The translations under genes and the position numbers were made by a program. Of a stretch of DNA of 64,000 nt, positions 51,036 to 58,610 are shown piece after piece. Below the pieces are notes generated by a model. That model was given only the letters and a program-made list of their open reading frames with translations, had not been told where the DNA came from and did no database searches. The stretch covers positions 1 through 64,000 of the forward strand of contig CAZOLV010000013.1 in assembly GCA_964580725.1 (NCBI GenBank), in the 5' to 3' direction. The stretch is from Amarolinea sp964580725. Lineage in GTDB: Bacteria; Chloroflexota; Anaerolineae; SSC4; Amarolineaceae. Every line of letters begins with the position of its first letter. Positions within the stretch are counted from its first letter, which is position 1.

Positions 51036-52826
51036 ATGTGTGCTGAAATGTGTGCTGAGATCAAACGCCTGGAGACCGAAATTCTGGTGATTGGCGGCGG
51101 GGCGACGGGAACGGGAATCGCCTGGGATGCGGCGCTGCGCGGCTTCAAGGTGATCCTCGTCGAAAAACGCGACCTGACGCACGGAACGACGGGGCGTTAC
51201 CACGGTTTGTTGCACAGCGGGGGCCGCTACGTGGTGAAGGACCCCGGCAGCGCAGTGGAGTGCATCGAAGAAAATCGCATTTTGCGCAAGACGCATGCGC
51301 ATTGCATCGAGGATACCAGCGGCTTTTTCGTCGTGACGCCGGAGGACGAGGGAGACTATCCCGACCTGTTCAAGGCGGCGTGCGAGAAGTGCGGAGTGCC
51401 TTGTGCCGACATCCCCGTCGCCGAGGCGCTGCGCCGCGAGCCGCTGCTGAACCCACGCATCAGCCGCGTGTTCGAGGTGCCCGATGGGGCAGCGGACAGT
51501 TTTCTGGCCACGCACGCCACCGCCCAGGCGGCGCAGCGCGCCGGGGCCACAATCCTGGTCTACCATGAAGTGCTCGATCTGTTCGTGGAAGGCGGCGAGA
51601 GCGACCGGCGCGTGACCGGCGCACGGGTGCGCAACGTGACCACCGGCGCAGAACTCGCCATCCACGCCGCCATGACCATCAACGCGACCGGCGCCTGGGC
51701 CGGACAGATTGCCAACATGGCGGGCATCCGCGTCGATGTGATACCGGGCAAAGGTACGCTGGTCGCCATGAACCACCGCGTAATCAACACAGTGCTCAAC
51801 CGCTGCAAGAAACCATCCGACGGCGACATCATCGTGCCGATCCACACCGTGGCGGTCATTGGCACGACCGACGAACGGGTGGTCAACCCGGAAGACTTGC
51901 GCATCGAGCCGTGGGAAGTTCATCTGATGCTGCAAGAAGGGGAGAAGTTGGTGCCTTCCATCTCGCGGGCCAGGGTGGTGCGCGCCTGGGCGGGCGTACG
52001 TCCGCTGTACCAGGAGCACTACACCGGCAGCAGTCGCGATGCCACGCGCGCCTTCACGCTGCTGCGCCACGCCGCGCGCGACGGGGTGCGCGGCTTCCTC
52101 ACGATGACCGGCGGCAAGTGGACCACCTTCCGCCTGATGGCCGAAAAGGCGGTGGATGCAGCGTGCGAGCAGTTGGGCGCACGCAATCCATGCGTCACGG
52201 CGCAGACGGTCACGCCGGGTGTGGAACAGGGGCACTACTGGCTGGGTCATCGCTTGCACGAAGTCGAAGAAGGCAGGTTGCAAGGCGAACTGGTGTGCGA
52301 GTGCGAACTGGTGACCCGAACGATGGTCGAAAACGCCGCCCGGCGCAACCCATTGGTGACGCTGGACGACCTGCGGCGCGATGTGCGTCTGGGGATGGGG
52401 CCATGCCAGGGGGGCTTCTGCACCTACCGGGCCTGCGGCATCCTGCACGAACTGGGCACGCGGGCGCCCGCCGCGGCGCCGCCGGCGCTACAGGTGAGCG
52501 ACAGCGACGCCAACTGGGAGGCAGCGTACCTCCAATCGCCGGCGCACAACGCCGCCAACGACGCGGCAGCGCCGCAGTCTCCTCCCCTGGGGTTGACTGT
52601 GGAAGCCGCCAATCTACTGCTGCACGATTTCTTGCAGGAGCGGTGGAAAGGACTGGCGCCCATCCTGTGGGGTCAGCAGTTGAAGCAGGAGCGGCTGGAC
52701 GAATTGATCTATCTTAGCGTGCTGAACTGCGATCACCTACCGGACGATGGCCTTCGAAGCCCGTTGACAACCTTCTGGCAGTTCGACACGACACCAAATC
52801 AGAAAACGGAGCGCAGCCATGGTTGA
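51036..52826 (+). CDS. glpA: Glycerol-3-phosphate dehydrogenase subunit A
   Basis: 596 aa FAD protein oxidising glycerol-3-phosphate to DHAP. The FAD loop is GGGATGTGIAWDAALRG, then THGTTGRYHGLLHSGGRYV, and the substrate-site RPLYQ and TGGKWTTFRLMAEKAVD. The C-terminal BFD-like [2Fe-2S] domain has CECE-x-VTR and GPCQGGFC, marking the anaerobic GlpA rather than GlpD. An extra C-terminal tail of about 110 residues follows. The first 24 bases of coding sequence are a near-perfect duplication of ATGTGTGCTGA, giving alternative starts at 51036 and 51048. Confidence 0.93.
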   Translation: MCAEMCAEIKRLETEILVIGGGATGTGIAWDAALRGFKVILVEKRDLTHGTTGRYHGLLHSGGRYVVKDPGSAVECIEENRILRKTHAHCIEDTSGFFVVTPEDEGDYPDLFKAACEKCGVPCADIPVAEALRREPLLNPRISRVFEVPDGAADSFLATHATAQAAQRAGATILVYHEVLDLFVEGGESDRRVTGARVRNVTTGAELAIHAAMTINATGAWAGQIANMAGIRVDVIPGKGTLVAMNHRVINTVLNRCKKPSDGDIIVPIHTVAVIGTTDERVVNPEDLRIEPWEVHLMLQEGEKLVPSISRARVVRAWAGVRPLYQEHYTGSSRDATRAFTLLRHAARDGVRGFLTMTGGKWTTFRLMAEKAVDAACEQLGARNPCVTAQTVTPGVEQGHYWLGHRLHEVEEGRLQGELVCECELVTRTMVENAARRNPLVTLDDLRRDVRLGMGPCQGGFCTYRACGILHELGTRAPAAAPPALQVSDSDANWEAAYLQSPAHNAANDAAAPQSPPLGLTVEAANLLLHDFLQERWKGLAPILWGQQLKQERLDELIYLSVLNCDHLPDDGLRSPLTTFWQFDTTPNQKTERSHG

Positions 52827-54090
52827 TCTATTGGTCATTGGGGCTGGCTTGAGCGGCCTGTTTGCCGCCATCACAGCCGCGCGGGCCGGCCTGAAGGTGC
52901 GCTTGATTGCCAAGGGCCTGGGCGCTACGCATTGGGCGGCCGGGACGGTGGATGTGTTGGGCTATGCGCCGGCGGCAGTCGCCGCGCCCGGCCTGGTACA
53001 GCGCCCACTGCAGGCGTTTTCGGCCCTGCCCGCTGCCCATCCCTATCACCTGATTGGCGCAGATGGGGTCAGGGCGGCGCTGAACGCCTTTCAGACCCTC
53101 AGCCAGGAAGTTGGCCTGCCTTACATCGGCGACCCCAACGGGCAGAACCTGCTGCTGCCGTCGCCGGTGGGGGCCGCGCGCCCAACACTGTTGGCGCCGC
53201 TGGCGCAGAGCCAGGGCGATCTGGAGCGGCGCGACCCGCTGCTCTTCGTCGGTTTCAGCGGCCTGCGCGATGTCTACCCCGAACTGCTGGCGGCCAATCT
53301 GCGCAAACAGGGCTTCCAGGCGCGGGCGGCGTTCGTTCCGCTGCCCCACGAGCAGCAGGATCGCAATACCATCCAGTTGGCCCGTGGTCTGGACGATCCG
53401 ACGCGGCGCGCCCGCCTCGCCAGCGAGATCAGGCGCATCGCCAGGCCAGGCGAACGCATCGGCCTGCCGGCCGTGCTCGGCCTGCACGACCATGCGCAGG
53501 CACTGGCCGATCTGCAGGCCCAGACAGGCGCCGTCATCTTCGAGTTTCCCACCCTGCCGCCCAGCGCGCCAGGCATGCGCCTGCATCTGGCGCTGCGCCG
53601 CCAGCTCGAACAGATGGGGGCGACGGTGGAGATCGGCATGGAGGGCATCGGCTTTCATGGCTTCGACGGCTTCGACCAGGCCCAAGACGGCATCATCGCC
53701 TGGGTCGAAACTGCGACCAGCACACGGCCGCTACGACAGCGCGCCGGGCACTTCCTGTTGGCGACCGGCGGCATCCTGGGCGGAGGCTTCAACAGCAACC
53801 ACCTGGGACGGGTGTGGGAAGTCATCTTCGACCTGCCGCTGACTGTGCCGCAGGAGCGCCATCTGTGGCTGCAACCGCGCTTCGTGGAAGGCCAGCCGGT
53901 CTTCTGCGGCGGCGTGATGGTCAACGAGGCCTGGCAGCCGGCGCACGCCGATGGAACGCCGATCTACCGAAACCTGTGGGCGGCGGGCGGCCTGCTGGCC
54001 GGCGGAGATTACATTCAGGAGCGCAGCCTGGAAGGGGTTGCCCTGGCGAGTGGGCATGCGGCGGCGCAGCGCCTCAGTCAGACGGCCTGA
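52819..54090 (+). CDS. glpB: Anaerobic glycerol-3-phosphate dehydrogenase subunit B
   Basis: 423 aa flavoprotein, FMN-binding subunit of GlpABC. The N-terminal dinucleotide-binding loop is VIGAGLSGLFAAITAARAG, followed by GATHWAAGTVDVLGY typical of GlpB. The C-terminal PIYRNLWAAGGLLAGGDYI closes the fold. GGAG precedes the ATG. It overlaps glpA by eight bases, so the two are coupled, and glpC follows after 37 bp. Confidence 0.93.
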   Translation: MVDLLVIGAGLSGLFAAITAARAGLKVRLIAKGLGATHWAAGTVDVLGYAPAAVAAPGLVQRPLQAFSALPAAHPYHLIGADGVRAALNAFQTLSQEVGLPYIGDPNGQNLLLPSPVGAARPTLLAPLAQSQGDLERRDPLLFVGFSGLRDVYPELLAANLRKQGFQARAAFVPLPHEQQDRNTIQLARGLDDPTRRARLASEIRRIARPGERIGLPAVLGLHDHAQALADLQAQTGAVIFEFPTLPPSAPGMRLHLALRRQLEQMGATVEIGMEGIGFHGFDGFDQAQDGIIAWVETATSTRPLRQRAGHFLLATGGILGGGFNSNHLGRVWEVIFDLPLTVPQERHLWLQPRFVEGQPVFCGGVMVNEAWQPAHADGTPIYRNLWAAGGLLAGGDYIQERSLEGVALASGHAAAQRLSQTA

Positions 54091-54127
54091 CCAGGCTCGT
54101 CTTCTGGCATGAACGGATGATTCAACT

Positions 54128-55396
54128 ATGCATACCATTTCATGGCGCTCGGTTGGCGAGTCGCTCGACGAGTGCATCAAATGCAACATCTGCACCAGTT
54201 ACTGTCCGGTGAGCGCCGTGACAGATCAGTTCCACGGCCCCAAGTATTCGGGGCCGCAAGCGCAGCGTTTTCGCGAAAACGGGCAGCCCCATTCGCCCGA
54301 TCATTCGGTTGACTACTGCTCCGGCTGCCGTGTCTGCAACGAGGTCTGCCCAACGGGGGTGCGCATTGCCGAGATCAACGCCCGCGCCCGCGCCCAGATC
54401 GCCGCCGAACACGGCATCCCCCTGCGCAACCGCCTGTTGGGCCGCAACGAAACGTTGGGCAAGGTGGGCAGCTATGCGCCGGCGCTGGCCAACTTTGCGC
54501 TGCACAACCCGCTCAGCCGCTTCATGGCGGACAAGGTGATGGGCATCGCACGCGAGGCGCCGCTGCCGTACTGGAGCACAAGCGGAACGTTTGGCGACTG
54601 GATGAAACGAACGGCGTCGCGACGTCTGCGCTCTGACAAGAAAGTGGTCTATTTTCACGGCTGCGCCACCATGTACTACGAACCGTTCATCGGTCAGGCG
54701 GCGGTGTTGGTCTTCGAACACCAGGGCTACGAAGTGATCGTGCCCAAACAGAACTGCTGCGGTTTGCCCCTGCTCAGCAATGGTGAGTTCGACACGGCGC
54801 GCAGCTATCATCAACACAACGTAGATTCCCTCGCCAGCTACGCCGCCCAGGGCTACCCGGTGGTGGGAACGAGCACCAGTTGCACGCTGACCCTGAAAGA
54901 GGAAGCGCCCGAACTTCTGGATATGGAAGGCGCCGAAGTGCACCAACTGGCGATGGGGGTGTGGGACATCTCCGAATGGTTGCGCGACCTGGACGAGCGG
55001 GGCGAGTTGCGCACCGATTTCCAGCGCCTGGAGATGCTGCTGCCGTATCATGCGCCTTGCCAGTACCGGGCGCACCGGGTGGGCAAACCGGCGCTGGAAC
55101 TGCTGCAGCGCATCCCCGGCCTCGACGTGCACGATTCGCACGCGCCCTGCTGCGGCATCGCCGGCACCTATGGCTACAAGACCGAAAAGTACCAGATCGC
55201 CATGGATGTCGGAGCCGAACTCTTCGCATTCGTGCAGGCGCAGGGCGACGCCGCCGAAGTCACCGCCTGCGATTCGGAGACCTGTCGCTGGCAGATGGAA
55301 CACGGCACCGGCAAGCCCAGCCGTCACCCCATCGAAATTCTGGCCGCCGCCTATGGGCTGTACGACCTGGCAAAGCGCCGGCCTCTCGGAGAATAG
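54128..55396 (+). CDS. glpC: Anaerobic glycerol-3-phosphate dehydrogenase subunit C
   Basis: 422 aa iron-sulfur subunit that ties GlpAB to the membrane and passes electrons to quinone. Two [4Fe-4S] motifs are present: CIKCNICTSYCPV (near 17) and CSGCRVCNEVCPTG (near 64). Two CCG-type domains follow, with NCCGLPLLSNG near 217 and APCCGIAGTYGY near 340, as in GlpC and heterodisulfide reductase subunit B-like proteins. There is no clear membrane helix. A methyltransferase starts seven bases after the stop. Confidence 0.93.
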   Translation: MHTISWRSVGESLDECIKCNICTSYCPVSAVTDQFHGPKYSGPQAQRFRENGQPHSPDHSVDYCSGCRVCNEVCPTGVRIAEINARARAQIAAEHGIPLRNRLLGRNETLGKVGSYAPALANFALHNPLSRFMADKVMGIAREAPLPYWSTSGTFGDWMKRTASRRLRSDKKVVYFHGCATMYYEPFIGQAAVLVFEHQGYEVIVPKQNCCGLPLLSNGEFDTARSYHQHNVDSLASYAAQGYPVVGTSTSCTLTLKEEAPELLDMEGAEVHQLAMGVWDISEWLRDLDERGELRTDFQRLEMLLPYHAPCQYRAHRVGKPALELLQRIPGLDVHDSHAPCCGIAGTYGYKTEKYQIAMDVGAELFAFVQAQGDAAEVTACDSETCRWQMEHGTGKPSRHPIEILAAAYGLYDLAKRRPLGE

Positions 55397-55403
55397 GCGC
55401 CGC

Positions 55404-56000
55404 ATGATGTCGCAAACCCCGGGCGCCTGGACGCCGCTCGCATGGGAACGGGCCTGGGCGCCCTACGACGAGCAGACCTACGCCGCCGCGCTCGCCCTGG
55501 TGCGCCCGGACGACGTGGTGTTGGACATCGGCGCCGGTGATTTGCGCCTGGCGCGCCGCCTGGCGCACCGCTGCCGGCAGGTGATCGCCGTCGAACGTCA
55601 GGCGCACCTGCTGGCGCAGGGCAGCCTGCAGCCGTTGCCCGACAACCTGCGCGTGGTGTGCGCCGACGCCTGGCGCCGGCCGCTGCCGGCGGGCGCGACG
55701 GTGGCGGTGCTGTTGATGCGTCACTGCCGGCAGGTTGGCGCACTCATGCAGCGCCTGCGCAACGCCGGCTGCCGGCGCCTGGTCACCAATGCGCGCAGCC
55801 GCCTGGGCGTCGAACTGATCGAACTGCAGGGCGGCATCCCCTGGGCGCGGCTGGCCGGCGGCTGGTTCGGCTGTCGCTGCGGCGCCGCCGGCTTCAAGCC
55901 GCTCGCCCCACAGGCCCTGACCGCCAGCCTGCTGGAGGAGATGCACGAAGTGCTCGATTGTCCCTCCTGTCAGGAAAAGAACGCCGCCCTGCCTGCGTAG
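55404..56000 (+). CDS. Class I methyltransferase inside the glycerol operon
   Basis: 198 aa. Motif I is VVLDIGAGDLRLARRLA near residue 38, VIAVERQAHLLAQG follows, and CADAW is the post-II region; this resembles the front of KsgA/Erm-type enzymes, but no catalytic NPPY-like motif is present. Several Cys lie at the C-terminus (FGCRCGAAG, DCPSCQEKN), a possible zinc site. It begins seven bases after glpC and is followed 45 bp later by dhaM, so it is in the same transcript. Methyl acceptor unknown. No clear ribosome site before 55404. Confidence 0.8.
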   Translation: MMSQTPGAWTPLAWERAWAPYDEQTYAAALALVRPDDVVLDIGAGDLRLARRLAHRCRQVIAVERQAHLLAQGSLQPLPDNLRVVCADAWRRPLPAGATVAVLLMRHCRQVGALMQRLRNAGCRRLVTNARSRLGVELIELQGGIPWARLAGGWFGCRCGAAGFKPLAPQALTASLLEEMHEVLDCPSCQEKNAALPA

Positions 56001-56045
56001 AGGCCAGTGGCGACCAGTAGACAGAAGAGAGAAGAAGATTACTCC

Positions 56046-58601
56046 ATGGTTGGGCTTGTCATCGTTTCGCACAGCTACTGGCTGGCGCAGGGCATTTTGG
56101 AGCTTGCGCACCAGATGGCGCCGCCCGCAATGAAGATCGCCGCCGCTGGCGGCTTGGACGGCCCCGAACGAGCCTTGGGCACCGACCCCTTCCTGGTGCA
56201 AAAGGCCATCGAAGCCGCTGACGACCCCGACGGCGTCCTGGTCCTGATGGACCTGGGCAGCGCCATTCTCAGCGCCGAAATGGCGCTCGACTTCATGGCC
56301 GAGGAGACGCGCCAGCGCGTGCTGTTGTGTGAAGCGCCGCTGGTCGAAGGCGCGCTGGCCGCCGCCGTGCAGGCAGGGCTGGGCAGCAACCTGGCCACGG
56401 TCGCCGCCGAGGCGCGCAATGCCCTGTTGCCCAAAACTGCGCAACTGGCGGCGCCGGTCAACCCGCTGCCTGTTGCGCCGAAGCCGAACGCCGAGGCCGA
56501 GGCTCAGTGCGTGCGGCTGCCGGTGCGCAATCGCCTGGGGCTGCACGCCCGTCCGGCGGCCATCTTCGTGCAAACCGTGGCCCGTTTCGACGCCAAAGCG
56601 ACGGTGCGCAACCTCAGCCGCAACGGGCCGGCGGTAGACGCCCGTAGCATCAACCTGGTGGCGACGCAGGCGATTCGGCAGGGAGACGAGGTCGAGGTCT
56701 GCGCCGAGGGACGTGAGGCCGCCGCCCTGCTGGCCGCCCTGCAACAGCTCGCCGCTGATGGTTTTGGCGACGGCATCGAACCCGTCACTGCGCCAACCGC
56801 AGCCCCGCACGCACCGGCTGTCACACACCCACCCGCTGCCGCCCCAATGCCGCGCCACGACGCTGGCGAGTCGGCGCACCACTGGCGCGGCGTGGCCGCC
56901 GCCCCTGGTATTGCCCTCGGCCCCGCCCGCCGCTTCCAAGCTGTGACGCCCACCGCCCCGCCCCGTCGCCAGGTTGCCCACCCTGCTGCCGAATGGGAAC
57001 GGCTGCTGCTAGCGATCCAGGCCACGCGGCGGCGCATCGAAGCCACGCGTGACCACATGCAAGCGCAGGGCGCCGGCGACGAGGCGCTCATCTTCACCGC
57101 CCATCTCCTCTTTCTGGACGACCCCGCCCTGCTCGACCCGGCGCATGACACCATCTTCGGCCAGGCCTGCAACGCCGAAGCCGCCTGGCTCGGCGCCGTC
57201 GAGGCCACGGCCGGCGCCTATGCCGCGCTGGCCGAACCCTACCTGCAGGCGCGCGCCGCCGATGTGCGCGATGTGGGGCAGCAGGTGCTGCTGGCGCTGT
57301 TGGGTCACAACGCCGGTGCGCTGCGCTTGAGCACACCGGGCATCCTGATCGCAGACGACCTGGCGCCCAGCGAGACGGCGAACCTGGAGCGGCCGATGGT
57401 CATGGCCCTCTGCACGGCGGGCGGCGGCCCCACCTCGCACACCGCCATCCTGGCGCGCAGCCTGGGTATCCCCGCCGTCGTCGGTCTCGGCCCTCGCCTG
57501 CTCGCCCTGCCCGAAAGCACCCTCCTGGCCGTGGACGGGGACAGTGGGCAAGTGTGGATCGAGCCGAATGCGGAGGAGCAGCGGGTGTGGACAGAACGCA
57601 GCGCGGCCTGGCAAGCGGCGCGCTGCGAGGCCACGGCATCCAGCCATCTGCCGGCGACAACGCTGGACGGGACGCGGGTGGAAGTGGTGGCCAACATCGG
57701 CAGTGTGGCCGATGCTCGCCAGGCGCTGGAGATGGGGGCAGAGGGCGTTGGCCTGCTGCGCACCGAGTTCCTGTACCTCGGGCGGACGCAAGCGCCGTCA
57801 GAAGAAGAGCAGGAGGAGATTTACCGCGCCATCTTCACGGTGATGGGACAACGGCCGGTGGTGGCGCGCACGCTCGATGTCGGTGGGGACAAGGACTTGC
57901 CTTACGTCAACCTGGGGCATGAGGACAACCCGTTCCTGGGGGCGCGCGCCCTGCGGCTCTACCGCGAGCGGCCCGATCTGATCGAGCCGCAGTTGCGCGC
58001 CCTTCTGCGCGCGGGGGCCGGGCGGCGGCTGCGCATCATGTTTCCCATGGCGGCGATTTCTGCCGAGGTGATGCTGGCGCGCAGCCTGGTGGAAGATGCG
58101 CAGCGGGCCGTGGCCGCGACCGGCGTAGCGCCGCCGGCAGAGCTGCAGGTCGGGGTGATGATCGAGATTCCAGCGGCGGCGCTGTTGGCCGAGAAACTGG
58201 CGCCCCTGGTTGATTTCTTCAGTATCGGCACCAACGACCTGACGCAGTACACGATGGCGGCGGAGCGCGGCAACCCGCGTGTGGCCTATTTGAACGATGC
58301 GCTGCACCCGGCGGTGTTGCGCCTGATTGCGCAGACGATCACAGCGGCGCATGCGCATGGCCGCTGGGTGGGGGTGTGCGGAGAGCTGGCGGGTGACCCG
58401 ACGGCGATCCCGGTGTTATTGGGCCTGGGCCTGGACGAGTTCAGCATGAACCCAACGGCGATCCCGACGGCCAAGCAACTGCTGCGCAGACTCGACCGCG
58501 CCGCCTCGGCGCAACTGGCGCAAACGGCGCTGGCCTGCGACTCGGCGGCGGCGGTGCGTGCGGCGGTGCAGGCAGTAGTTGGGACGGGAGAGCGGAGATA
58601 G
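56046..58601 (+). CDS. dhaM: DhaM: EIIA-HPr-enzyme I fusion phosphotransferase
   Basis: 851 aa, nearly twice the E. coli DhaM (about 470). Domain 1 (about 1-125) is the mannose-type EIIA of DhaM with His9 in VSHSYW. Domain 2 (about 150-240) is HPr with His167 in GLHARPA. Domain 3 (about 285-851) is a complete enzyme I: phosphorylatable His465 in GGPTSHTAIL, and the PEP-binding barrel with MFPM, GVMIEIPAAALLAEKL, SIGTNDLTQYTMAAERG and CGELAGDP. It can therefore run PEP to DhaL phosphate transfer on its own. Linkers are Pro/Ala/His-rich. Last gene of the glycerol/DHA cluster, converging with the subtilase gene 9 bp away. Confidence 0.95.
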   Translation: MVGLVIVSHSYWLAQGILELAHQMAPPAMKIAAAGGLDGPERALGTDPFLVQKAIEAADDPDGVLVLMDLGSAILSAEMALDFMAEETRQRVLLCEAPLVEGALAAAVQAGLGSNLATVAAEARNALLPKTAQLAAPVNPLPVAPKPNAEAEAQCVRLPVRNRLGLHARPAAIFVQTVARFDAKATVRNLSRNGPAVDARSINLVATQAIRQGDEVEVCAEGREAAALLAALQQLAADGFGDGIEPVTAPTAAPHAPAVTHPPAAAPMPRHDAGESAHHWRGVAAAPGIALGPARRFQAVTPTAPPRRQVAHPAAEWERLLLAIQATRRRIEATRDHMQAQGAGDEALIFTAHLLFLDDPALLDPAHDTIFGQACNAEAAWLGAVEATAGAYAALAEPYLQARAADVRDVGQQVLLALLGHNAGALRLSTPGILIADDLAPSETANLERPMVMALCTAGGGPTSHTAILARSLGIPAVVGLGPRLLALPESTLLAVDGDSGQVWIEPNAEEQRVWTERSAAWQAARCEATASSHLPATTLDGTRVEVVANIGSVADARQALEMGAEGVGLLRTEFLYLGRTQAPSEEEQEEIYRAIFTVMGQRPVVARTLDVGGDKDLPYVNLGHEDNPFLGARALRLYRERPDLIEPQLRALLRAGAGRRLRIMFPMAAISAEVMLARSLVEDAQRAVAATGVAPPAELQVGVMIEIPAAALLAEKLAPLVDFFSIGTNDLTQYTMAAERGNPRVAYLNDALHPAVLRLIAQTITAAHAHGRWVGVCGELAGDPTAIPVLLGLGLDEFSMNPTAIPTAKQLLRRLDRAASAQLAQTALACDSAAAVRAAVQAVVGTGERR

Positions 58602-58610
58602 AAAGAACGC

